Shown here: positions 47,444 to 59,363 of the stretch, piece by piece
Position numbering within the stretch: the first letter of the stretch is position 1
How the letters are laid out: every line of letters starts with the position of its first letter
NCBI RefSeq assembly: GCF_014066305.1
Contig: NW_023501039.1
Coordinates: forward strand, 248,001 to 312,000
Direction: 5' to 3'
Length of the DNA stretch: 64,000 nucleotides
From: Letharia columbiana
Lineage: Eukaryota > Ascomycota > Lecanoromycetes > Lecanorales > Parmeliaceae
The notes under the pieces: generated by a model
Database searches by the model: none
What the model was told of the DNA's origin: nothing
What the model saw: only the letters and a program-made list of their open reading frames with translations
Translations under genes and position numbers: made by a program

Positions 47444-50327
47444 AAAAAACGGTTATGAATTTAATTCATAGGCCTTTACTCGTTTATAAGTACTTTAATA
47501 AGAGTAATTACTATCTTTATATAAGAAGTTCGTTATTATATAAATAATAATTATTTCTTTATCTAATAAGTTAAAATAACTCGCTTTAAGTCTAAAAATA
47601 TCTTTATTCTCGAGAATCTAAGTCTTAACTTAAAAGATTATATAGATATCTTTCTAGACTTATTATCTTCTTCTTTTCTTAAGATAATTTAATTTTCTTA
47701 TCTTAATAATAGAATTTCTTTTTTTAAGTTTAATAAAGATAAAGAAAGAAAACTTATTAATCTTTTCTTATTATTATCTATAACTCTTATATAAAGAATT
47801 TAATCTCTTTATTAATCTTAATCTCTATCTTTCTTTTTATTACTTTCGAATTCTATATTAAAAGTAAACTCTATTTTAAGAAAATTAAGTATATTAAATT
47901 CCTAAAATTTCTATATAATAATAGACTTAGTAAATAAAATTCTCTTTTTATTAAATTAAATTATATTTAATAAGATATTAAGAAATAATAATAAAGAATA
48001 TCGAAATTTTTTAAGTATAGGATTTTTTTATAATAAATTTAATAAATTAACTTTTAATTAGCTAGAAGCTTTTAATTTAAAAAATATCGCTTTAAGATCT
48101 AATTTTAATAAAAATTAGTTTTTATAAGATTAAGAAAGTCTTTAATAAATACTATCTTCGTCTATAGAAGTAGATTTAATAATATAATAAATTATATTAT
48201 AAGCTATATAAGTAACTTTAAAAAACTTATAATCCTCTTTTAATACTATAAATCTAATAGATTTATAGAGTCTTTTAAAATCTTTTAAATAAGTTATTTC
48301 GAAGGAATCTAATAGTAATTTCTATATCTTTAATCTAAGATTCTTTTATCTAAATCTAAAAGAATTATATAATATTAATAATATTATTTTTAATAGTAAA
48401 GAAATTATATATTAAGAAGTATTTTTTTTTATTAATATATAAAAGATTATATTATAATTAAAAAAGAGAATATTATATATATAAATCTCTTAACTTATTT
48501 TTAAAAAGCTATCTTATTTTAATAGCTAAATACTTTATTTTAAGATAAAAAAAACGCGATAATATAACTTTAAATAGAATTAAAAAGAATACTTATTCGA
48601 CTATAAAATCGTTTTAAAATATTTATATTCTTAACTCTAAATTAATTTATAAAATAAGTTTATACTTTTAATAAAGTTAGTAGTAGATATAATTTTATAA
48701 ACTATATATAGAGTATCTCTAAATATATTATATAAATAGAAATCTTTAAAAAGTATATTTAAATTATTTAGATATAAAATTACTTAAAAATCGAGTTATA
48801 AATTATTATATGGTTTTTAACTTCTTAGATTACGCTTTATAAATTTATAAAGAAGCTTAATAATAGAAAGAAGTTATAATATTATTTTAATTAATAAAAG
48901 AAATTATAATATAAAAATATATAAAAGAAAGTTTAAGATTAAGAATAAGAGAGAGATAGAAATTAAGATTATAAATAACGATTTAATAAAGATAGATCTT
49001 TCTCTAGAGAATAATAAGATAAGTTTTAGAAAGCTTAAAAGCGATTATTTCTTCCTTCTCGCCTTTTTTTAATAGATTTATAAATATATAATACTTATTC
49101 TTATTAACTAAGGTTATTATATCTAGACTATAAATATTAATAATAATTAAATTTCTCTATATATCCCTCTTATACTTTCTAAATTTATATATTTTATTAA
49201 TAAAATTAAGGCGATTAAGTATTTTCTTATATATAATTATTTAAATAGTAATTTTTATAAACTTCGCTCTTAACTTAGACTTAGACTTAAACTTTAACTA
49301 TAACTTCGAAAAATTAAGCTTTAAGAAATATTCTATTAACTCTTAAATAGTTATTTATAATTATAATTAAAAACGCTTAATTAAATTAGTTATAATATTT
49401 AAATTAAACGAATTATTAGAAGTATAATAAATATTTATTTTATCTAGCTAGATAATATAGCGATAATTAAAAATATAATAATTAAGAATTTATAAAAATA
49501 TTTATATCTTAATCTCTATAGAAAGTATACTTTTACGATCTTAGAAATAAGAGCTTTATTTTTAAAGGCTATTATAAAAACTATAATTTTATATATTTAT
49601 AAGATTCTTTAATATATTATACGAGTAATAATAATTATTTCTATAATATATATAAGAATAAGACTTTAGAAGATAAGAAATTTAATTATAAGAATAAGAA
49701 AGTTAACGTCGAATTTATCTTAATTATTTATTATATTATTATAAATAAGATAAGAGATTTACTAATTTATCGAAAATATTAAAAAAAGTTTTTATCTAAT
49801 AATTAGTTATATACTTATTTTAAAAAGAAATCTTATTATTAAATAATCTCTTTAAAGAATATTAAGAAGATTCTTAGAGAGAAGAATTCTATACTTAGCT
49901 TATTATTAGAGAAATTAATATAGATTTTTAAGAAAATACTATTAATAAAGATATTTATTTTTAAAAAACTTAAATTAATTAAGTTTATAGCACTCGCGAA
50001 TCTAAATAATAAAATAATCTTTTAATTATAATATTATCTTATTAAGCTATTTAATCTTTCTTTAGAAGCTTCGTCGAAATTAGAATATTTAAATATTAAA
50101 TATTTAATAAATATAAAAAATCGAGTTTTCTTAAAGAGATTAATATTTTTATTCTCTATTAAAAAGTATATAGCTTTAATTATCTTATATAAGATTAGCT
50201 TAAATTAATATTCTATTAATAAATAAATTACTCTTTCTTTCTTTATAAAAAATAAAACTTTAAAAAAAAGCTTATTATAATTAAATTTACTCGAGATATA
50301 TATATTATAAATAATTTTAAGGCGAAT

Positions 50328-53300
50328 CTTTTAATAGAAATAAATCTAAAAGAAGTAGTAATCGATCTTTTATAGAAGAAAGTAATTCTTATTAAATATA
50401 GAAATATCGCTATATTAATATAAGCTATCGCTAGAAATAATATAAAAATTTAATAAATCGTAAAATTAAAACGATATTAAGTTATTTCTTTAAAATTTAT
50501 TAGATTTATTACTATATCTTTATAAGATAAAAGCTTATTTTTTAATTAAGACTTTCTTTTTAAATTAGAGATAAATAAAATTTATATATATCTTATAAAC
50601 GTAAATTTTAACTTTATTTCTATTTAAAATAATAGCGTTATTTTATTTATAGTATCTTACTATTATAAAATCGACTTCGTAATTAAATATAAAGTTAAAG
50701 AAGATTACTTAATCTAAATAAAGAATTACTCTTTAATAATTAAAATATTTAAAGATAAAGGGTTTATACTTAAGAAATTTATTAATCTTATTATATTAAA
50801 GTTAATTATTAAAAAAGTAATTATAAATCTTACTTTAGAAACTCGATTATTTAATAAAATTACTATTTATAAGAAATAGAAGTATATTAATATAATATAA
50901 AGTATCTTAGAAGAAAATTCTTATATTTAAAAAGACTTTAACGATATTATTAATCTTTCTAAAACGAAGTAATTATAGATATTAATTATTACGAATTAAT
51001 AATCTTTTATAGCGAAGTTAGAGAATAAAATTTATTTCTTAATTTTAAAAGATTATAAACTTATCGATAAAAAGTTTAATAAGATATATATTTAAGATAA
51101 GATAAGCTAATCTAAGAAACTAACTTCTTTTATTTTCTTTATTTTTATAATTTATAAGATAATTTATAATAGATTTAAGAAAATACTAAAGTAAAAGAAA
51201 AGAGTTATTATTAATATTAGAGATCTTAATAAAATTAGAATTTTTAATAATTATTCTCTTTCTCTATAGAATAATATTATTATAATAATTCAAGAATATA
51301 CTTTTATTAGTATAGTTAATTATAATAAATAATTTTATCTTTTCTTAATAAAGAAAGATTATTAATAACGATTTATTATAATATCTTATTAAGAATTAGA
51401 GTACTTTAACGTAATAATAATAAATTTTAAAAACTTAATATCTTACATTTAGAGAAAAATAGATAACTTCCTTTATTTATATTATTACTTTATTAGATAC
51501 TATATAGATAATATTATTATCTTTTCTCGAAATATAAAAAATTATTTTAAACACTTAAGAATAATCTTTCGCCTCTTCGCGAAATTTAAAATCACCCTTA
51601 AATCTAAGAAATTCTATCTTAAATACTCGTTAATTACGCTTCTAGAATAGAAGATAAATAGATTTAATCTTATTATTATTAAAGAAAGAATTATAGTAAT
51701 TAAGAAAATATAGTTTTTTATTATTTTAGAAATACTCGAAATTTATATAGGAATAGTAAACTAGCTACGAAGAAACGTCAAATACTTTATATAGATTTCT
51801 AAGCCACTATAACGCTTAAAGATAAAACTTTTAAAGCGATCTCTAGTCTTAAATAATTATTTTTATAAAAATTTCTTAAAGATTATAAAGATTATCTCTA
51901 TCGAAAAAGAAGTAAAGACTTTTTATATTTTATATAATACGTCTTTTAATTTAATCTAAATATATAATAAAGATTTAATAAGTAAAATATAGTCTCTAAT
52001 ATTTTATTTAAATTACTTTATAAATAGAAAGAGAAATTCGATATTTAAGATCTAGGAATTCTTAATAAGATTTTTATATATAACTTAATACTCGTAAAAA
52101 TATCTAAAGAATTTTATATTAAATTTATACTTAACTATTAAAAGAATAAGAAATAATTAAAGATTCTCGATACTCTTATTACTCGAAAGATATAACTTCT
52201 TAAAAAATAAGAGTTTATAAAATATATTAAACTCTTAAATATATAATTTCTACTTTAAGATAAGATTATCTATTATTAAAATAAATTTAACGAATAAAAA
52301 TAATTTTATATTCTAAAGAAGATAAAGTAGAAGATTTTTAAGCTTATTTATAATAATTATAGTTATATTAATTTCTATAGATTATATAAGATATTTAACT
52401 TAGCGCTTAAAGCGCTATATTATTTATTATCTAAAATATTAACTAAATTAAACTATAAAATACGCTTTATATAAAAATCTTAAGTCTATTATAACTTCTA
52501 CTTTAATTTTTTATATAATTACTATTAATTTTATTCTAATATTATTACTTCTAAAAAATAAATTTAATATAATAATAATTATTATTAATAAGTTTTTTAA
52601 AAGAAATATATTTATATCGAGAAAAGATATATAAAATACTATTAAATAGATAGAAGTCTTACTTCTTATTCTTATTAATTAAGAAATTTCTAAAGCTATT
52701 ATTTTAAATAAAGATTTAAAGTTTCTTTTAAATCTCTAAAAAGCTATCTTTAGAACCTTAGAAATAAAGCTTCTTATCTTTACTATTTATTATTTATAAA
52801 TTAATAATTAATCTAAGCGAACTAATTAGACGATAGAGATTACTTTAAAATTTTATATTTCTTATATTTCTAACGATTTTTAGAATAAATTCTTTATATA
52901 CTTTAGAGATAGTCTTAATAATTCTATAAATATATCGATAAAAAAGGCTTTTAATAAGGTTATATATAATATAAAACTTAACGATAAATTCGATATAATA
53001 AATATCTTAATAAAAAATTAAATAGATATTATAAATAATTATATTTAATATTAATAAAAAGCTTTAGATATCTTAGCTTTCGCGGCGATTAATATAAAAT
53101 TTAAATATAATTTAAAATATAAAGTTTCAATTATAGAGAAAGAAGATAAAGTTTTTATTAAGCTCTATAAAAAATATTATCTTTCTAGACTTAAGAATAT
53201 AAAACTTTTAAATTAAAGAACTAGATTTTTTATTATTTTTAAACAAGTTAGAAACTTAATCTATAGACTTAATCTTTTAGCTATTTAAAAGATTTATCTT

Positions 53301-53640
53301 ATTATCTTAATTATAATACTTAAATCTATATTTAAAAGAAAAAATCTTTATTATTAATTTTATAAAAAAGAATAAGCTCTTATATTTAATTAGAAGAAGC
53401 TAGTAATTAAAGATTACTATAAAATTTAAAGATTAATAGATTAACGCGCTAGTTAACTTTCGAGTTAAGAAAATAAAGATAAAAAAGATATTATAAAGTA
53501 TCTAATAAAATAAAAAAGTTAAGAAAAAATCTATAATATATAATATAAGATAAAAGATTTAAAGAATATAAAGAATTTAATCTATAAGTATAATTTAAAG
53601 TATAGAAAACGCTTATAAAGAGAGTATTAAAAGAGAAAAT
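50328..53640 (+). pseudogene. RIP-destroyed pol of the inner element (RT, RNase H, integrase, chromodomain-like)
   Basis: One frame (codon starts divisible by three) stays in register throughout. The RT box is YIDN at 51501-51512, where Y-[VI]-D-D is expected. It is followed by the typical FSRNIKNYFKHLRIIFRLF and KITLKSKKFYL stretches. The integrase hallmark T-x-Y-x-Q-x-x-x-Q-S-x-R-x-N-Q lies at 52782-52830, with all three Gln codons now stops. A YLIK..IYNI..YKIKDLKNIK segment at 53493-53590 resembles a C-terminal chromodomain. In-frame stops are nearly all TAA/TAG at Gln or Trp positions, and no indels are needed. This is what RIP does to a once intact gene. Confidence 0.82.
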
Positions 53641-54349
53641 TTTAGAACTCTATATAAGTCCGTAGTATAAAAATTATTTCTTATACTATTAATATATTAT
53701 TAAGCTAAATATTAAATAAAATATAGTTTTTAAACTTTATTAAGTCGCTAGATTATAAATATAATTTATTTTATTAATTTATATTTTCTAATATATTATT
53801 ATATAGAAGCTTAAATTCGAAAATTTCGAAAATCTCGAAAATTTCGAAAATTTCGGGAATTTTAGAAGACTTTATAATTTATAATTGCGAAGTAAAATAA
53901 CTTAATTAGCCTCTTATTTCTTTTTTTTATCTTATTATATTTTCTTCTAACACTTTATAATTAAATATAACTCTATTTCTTAAGAAAAGATATCTTATAA
54001 TTCTAACAACTTAGATATTATCGCTAAAAAAGTAAAGCGCTAATAATTTTATTTAAGATTTAAAAAAATAAAAATAATAAATTTTAAGAATTTAAAGTTA
54101 ATTCTCTAAGATTAAATTAAATACGTATTTAAATAATTTAAATTCTTTTAATTAAGTCTTATAGATCTCGATAAAATAATTAATTATATTTAATTTAAAG
54201 TAAAAGAAGATTTACTCTTAAAATAGTAAGATTACGATACTCTACTATAATATATTCTTAATTATTCTTTCTAAATTTATCTAGATTACTTTTATAAACT
54301 TAAAAATTCTTAAATAAATATATTTATTTATAATTCTTATCGTCTTTAT

Positions 54350-55960
54350 TTATAGCGAGGCTATTTTATATAAGTATTAAGCCTTTATTATTAAAATTTA
54401 AATAACTTTCTTAATTTCGTAACTCGTTATTTAAGAATATCTCTTATTTTAAGATCTAAGCCGATCTTATATTAAATAAAAAACTTATTTAAAAATAAAG
54501 ATTATTACTAGAATAAGACTATTTCTATTAAAATAATAACTAAAAATATTAATACTCCTCTCTATAATATAAATCTTTTAGATACTTAAATCGCTAAGAT
54601 AATAAAAATACGAAATTTTATTAGAGTCTAATAATATTAATACTAGCCTCAAGTTTTCGCGAATAAATATCTTTATTAAAATTATATTATAAAAGGCTAA
54701 ATAGCGAAGATAGATATAAAAGACGATAAGGGAATTAAGTAATATTATAAGATTATATTCGAAATTTAATAGATATATAAAGATAAAGATAAAGAATACG
54801 ATTACTCTTAAAATATTAATATTTATATTAATACTATAAAGTATAATAACTATAATCTTTATTAAAAATATCTTTATTTTATTTAGAATTTTAAATATAA
54901 TTTCGATAAAGTTAAAAAAATCGCTATAAAGAAGATAGATTCTTTAAAGAAGATTAAGAATACTTTATTAAAGATTAAGAAATAAATAATATCGTCGTTA
55001 GATATTAATATAAAACGATTTAAGAATAATAAAGTTTTAATTTATAAGATAAGATTTAAAAGAGAAAATATTATAATTAAAGTTAAATTCTTAAGAAAGA
55101 TCGTTAAGAAGTTAAAGGCTAAAAAATCTAAAGTTAAAGATAAAATAATAACTAAGAAGAAATCGATTTATCTATTATTTATCTTTAAAAATTTAAATTT
55201 AAAGTTAGAAATTAAGAAAGTAGATATTTATAATAATTATATATATATAAAGAAGAAGATTAATTTATTAAAGAATATTCTTTTAAGAATATATAGAAAG
55301 CTAATAGTACTATCGATAATAATAAAAATAATTTATAAAATAATTACTCTATTCTTAGCTTAATATAAGAGCGCGATAAAACTTATTAGAGACGTTATAA
55401 AACTTTTACTATTTCTAAATTAAGATAATAAGTAAATTAAAGATAGAAAGGTTAATATAAAAAGTATTAAAGATTATTAAAGTATTAATAAATTATTATT
55501 AAATAAAATTCTCGATATCTTAAATAAAGCGTAAAAGACCTTCGCTAAGAAATATCTAGATCTAATAACTTTAATATTTATTTATGATAATAATAGAAAG
55601 TCTTTCGTAGAGTTTAAAGAGTAAAAAAAAGAACTTTTTATTTCTAATTCTATAATTAAAAAAGCGCTTAATTAAAGAAGACGCTTTATATCTTCTCGAT
55701 CTAGTTTAGATTATATATCTTTATAAGATAAAGAATGTAGATCTTATCGAGATATCTTTATATCGGATACTTCTACGCTTTCCCTTTTATTACTTTCTAG
55801 TATCTATCTTAAATTCGATATAGCGAAGTAAAACTCGTATATTTTTATATTTATTAAGAAAAGTATATATTTTTCTTTATCGCGATATTTTTATATCTCT
55901 TAAGAAAAGTATATACCTTCCTTTAAAACTCGTATATCTTTTTTTTACACTTTTACGTCT
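54350..55960 (+). pseudogene. Masked reading frame downstream of pol, unknown product
   Basis: A second frame (codon starts leaving remainder 2 on division by three) is open from about 54350 to 55960 if TAA/TAG are read as RIP-mutated Gln or Trp. It has codon-like texture (GCT AAG, GAC GTT, TTC GCT AAG AAA) and no frame break. The predicted protein is Lys-rich in the middle (KIKNTLLKIKK; KKLKAKKSKVKDK). A YNNYIYIKKK stretch could once have been a CxxC pair. It resembles no gag, env or accessory protein I know. Chance openness in AT-rich DNA is less likely but not excluded. Confidence 0.45.
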
Positions 55961-56008
55961 AAATTTTTATTAGATAAGAAAAAGCCTAAGAACGATATAG
56001 CTTTTCAC

Positions 56009-56017
56009 GAGGAAGGG
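56009..56017 (+). other. Polypurine tract of the inner element
   Basis: GAGGAAGGG, one of the few G-rich strings left in this block, ends four bases before the 3' LTR, at the place where plus-strand DNA synthesis is primed. Confidence 0.75.
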
Positions 56018-56021
56018 TAAT

Positions 56022-56246
56022 TATTATATTCTCGATATAGCGTAAGAACTTAATATATCGCTTTTTTTCCTTTCTTTAAGAAATCTTATTAGCGTAATTT
56101 AGTATATCGCTTTTTTTTTCTTTTTTAAGAACGTTTATAGCTTAATTAATTATTTAATTATAATTAGAACTAAGAAATATCTTTCTCTTCTTCGTGAAAC
56201 TCCTTTTTAGAAGTATATGTATACTTCTTATATAGTATTCCTAATA
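56022..56246 (+). repeat. 3' LTR of the inner element
   Basis: 225 bp, pairing with 43647-43870; differences between the two are nearly all transitions, with each copy holding its own set of mutated sites. Followed by the target duplication AATAT. Confidence 0.9.
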
Positions 56247-59190
56247 AATATTATATAAAAAGAAGTACTTAATCTAATATAGTCTTTTTCTAATATCTTA
56301 TTAATATATTTCTTTATAATTAATATCTAATCTCTAAAGAGTTTATAAGTCTTTTTTAATAGTAGAATAGCTTCTTTTTTAAGATATATTTTATAATTAA
56401 TAAAGCGATAAAAGAGAAGTTTATTAGTTTTAATAGAATTTTAAATATCTAGCTATTTATAATATATTATAAAAATTTATTCTTATAACTATTTTATAAT
56501 TAAAGATTTCTTTCTTAGTTTATAAAAGAATTTCTTATAATTTTTTATTATAATAGCGACGACGTTAATAATAAACTTCGCTTTCTTATTAATAAAATTA
56601 AAAAATTATTTAAAGTTTTAAAGCTATATAATAATAACTTAATTCTCTAATTTTTTAATTATCTTAATAAAAATATAAGCGAAGATCTTTATTATATTCT
56701 TTTCTTTAAATATAGTCTTTACTATATAATTTAAATTTTTTTTTAAAAACTTATTATTACTCTAGATAATAATAGATTTATTATATAATAAATAATTAAA
56801 TATATAATAATCTAAATTAAGTATAATAATTCTAAATTTAAAAAATATATAAAGGTTATATTATTCTAGCTATAGTATTTCTAAAATAATATTAAATTAT
56901 TCTAATAAGATAATTAAGTATTAAAGTTTTTCTATATAATCTTTTAAGATAAATTTTATTAAGATTATATATATAATATTAGAAATAGAGATAGAGTTAT
57001 TATTAATTAATTATAATCTATAGAGTTATATTAATATTACTTTAAATAACTTATTTATTTTAATAAAAGATATATTTATAAAGCTTAATATTAAAGTTTT
57101 AATATTTAAGAGATAATTAATCTTAATCTATTCTATTAATATAATAGTTTTCTTATAAAAGTCTAATTAATATTTATTTTATAAAGAGGTTTCGATAGTA
57201 ATAATATACGCGGATAGAGAGATAAAAGCGAGAGTTTTTTCTATTTCTAACTCTTTAATTTTTATATATAAAACTTCTAGATCTTTAGCGATAATTTAAT
57301 TAAAAACGTTTAATTTTTCGATTCTTATAATAATTCAACGAAAATATTCTTCTTAACGCTAACGGCTTTTAGAATTATATTAATTTATTCTTTTATTAAT
57401 AGATCTATATTCTTATATAGAGTATTATTATTACTAAAATAATATTTAGTTTTTAAATATTTAAAATATCTATCTTTTTTTTAAATTCTATTTATTAATA
57501 GCTTAAGATATTTATATTCTTATATATAGAAATTTTCGATAGTAATATTATTATTTCTTTTAATAAAGAAAGAATTACGCTAATTATTTAAGAGAATAAA
57601 ATTCTTATTAATTTTATCAATCTCTTTTTTACTTCTTAGACTTAATATATTATTAATAATCTAAAGATTTATATCTAATACTTATAGAAAAATAATTAAT
57701 TCTTAAAAAGTATTAAAAGACTATTCTAAAATTCGATATCTTAGATAGATAGAGATTAATTATTTTAAATTAGATATTTTATAGATATTAGTAAATTCTA
57801 AGAGAGCGATAGCTATAAAGAATTATATATAGAAATTCTTAAATAATTTCTTTTTATCTATTACTTTTATATTAAATTTAAAATTAAATATCTTAATATT
57901 CGATTTAGTAATCTTATTATATATTTTAAATATATTATCTAATTCGTTAATTATTTCTTAAGCGATTTAATATAAATTTAAGATATTTTTATTTACTCTT
58001 ATTTTAATAACGTTATATATAATAAACTTATAATAATTTTATATATAATCAATTTTCTTAAATTTAATAAAAAAGATTATAATACTTTATTTAAACTTCG
58101 CTTTAAGATATTAACGCTAACTATTTTACTTATCTTAATTATTAATATTATAAAAATTTAAAATATTAAAATATTATTTATTTAATTCTATATTCTTTAT
58201 ACGATTTATAATAAAAATATAATATAAGTTTTAATAGAGGCTATTAATAAGAATACTCGACTAATAAAATATAATCTCTATATCTTTTTTATTAAAGTTT
58301 TCTAAATTAGCTAATATAAGAGATTATTACTTCTTTAACTATTACTCTTTATATCTTAAATCTTACTTAAATTTCTTATTTTCTTTAGTAAGTTTTATAG
58401 TATTAATACGATATTTATTACGTAAACCTCGAAGTCTATTATTAATTTCTCGCTTATAAAATAATTAACTATTATTATTATTTAGCTAAATAATAATTAT
58501 TAATATCTTTATCTTAGTTTAAACGATATTATAATTAAATTCTTTATTTTATTATTAAAGTATCTTAATATTACGACTAATAGTTCGAAAGCTTTCTATT
58601 AATATCTTTAATCTATTATATTAAGTATTAGAAGTTTTAATAGCGCTTTTTATAAAATTTTACAAATTAATAATAAAGATAAAAATTATAATTAACTCTT
58701 TTTCGATAATATTTATAAATTATACTTCGATATAACTTAAATTAGATTTAATAATATATCTTCTAAAGATAAAACGCTTTCTTTATATTATATAAATAAT
58801 CTAACTCTAGAGATATTTAAGATTTTCTTATTAGAGTTCTTAAGTTCTTCTAAATAATAATATATTTATAATTTAATTTTAAATATTATTTAAATTTAGA
58901 GTTAAGAAGTTTATAGTTAATATTAAATTAGTAAGAGTATAAAGAAGATTTAATTTAAAATTTATTTCTTTTAATATATTAAAGATATCTATTTTCTTTA
59001 AATTTATATTTAATCTAATTAAATTAAACTTTATATAAATAAAAGATTTTTTTTTAAATAATCTTTTAAGTAATAAGCTTCTTTAGCTATAGCTATTAAC
59101 TTCTTAATAATATATTTTCTTCTTAACTATATATTTAATATAATTAATAAATAAATCGCTATCGCTTTAAAAGAAAGATAGATAGTATTA
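56247..59190 (-). mobile_element. Middle element, right part (5' pol and gag region)
   Basis: Continuation of the middle element beyond the insertion. It aligns with 60285-63186 of the outer copy over its full length. No gag motif can be read with confidence because RIP has removed most informative codons. Confidence 0.8.
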
Positions 59191-59363
59191 TATTAAAGAC
59201 TTAATAATATATATAATAACTCTATATTATAGTATAAAGAGAATACTATCTATATAGAATTATTATAAGTATAAATTTTATAGTAAGATAGAAAGATCGA
59301 AAGATCTTAATACGCTAAGTTTAATTAAACTATAATATAAGTAAAGTTATTAAAATCGTAATA
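59191..59363 (-). repeat. 5' LTR of the middle element
   Basis: 173 bp. On the minus strand it starts TATTACGATTT (TGTTACG before RIP). The adjoining internal bases TAATACTATC could be a mutated TGG-type primer-binding site. Confidence 0.87.

Larger units (their letters stand above)
44483..47483. mobile_element. 3.0 kb terminal-inverted-repeat element (probably non-autonomous DNA transposon)
   Basis: The ends are inverted repeats of about 30 bp starting ACGAGTAAAGGC and containing ATGAATTAAATT (44483-44513; 47453-47483). Flanks are near-identical 9-mers, TTATAATTA on the left and TTATAAGTA on the right, the duplication size of Mutator-like elements. The interior keeps ordinary-looking G/C islands with CA and TG, unlike the host element, and consists of tandem, direct and inverted repeats without a convincing transposase. 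The class is an inference from duplication length only. Confidence 0.65.
43647..56246 (+). mobile_element. Inner Ty3/gypsy (chromodomain-type) retrotransposon, 12.6 kb with insert
   Basis: Two LTRs of about 225 bp (43647-43870 and 56022-56246) are flanked by the duplication AATAT (43642-43646 and 56247-56251). The uninterrupted target is present near 60280-60290. A polypurine tract GAGGAAGGG (56009-56017) lies just upstream of the right LTR, fixing plus-strand polarity. Pol is readable in one frame over more than 3 kb. A 3.0 kb inverted-repeat element sits in the 5' part, so the retrotransposon itself is about 9.6 kb, long for this class. About 2.3 kb between pol and the 3' LTR holds another long masked frame. 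Confidence 0.9.
40225..59363 (-). mobile_element. Middle Ty3/gypsy element (nested, about 6.5 kb without insert)
   Basis: Bounded by two 173-bp LTRs (40225-40397 and 59191-59363) and the 5-bp duplication TATAA (40220-40224 and 59364-59368). The empty target is visible in the homologous segment near 42725. On the minus strand the order is 5' LTR at the right, gag/pol leftward, then a purine-rich AAAGAAGAAG tract next to the 3' LTR (40398-40411). The reverse-transcriptase active site reads YLDN-ILI at 43293-43304, where YLDD is expected, followed by the usual downstream strand containing an LYLNINKYNFY-like segment. The two LTRs differ almost only by transitions. The inner element is inserted in the reverse transcriptase at 43647-56246. 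Confidence 0.88.
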
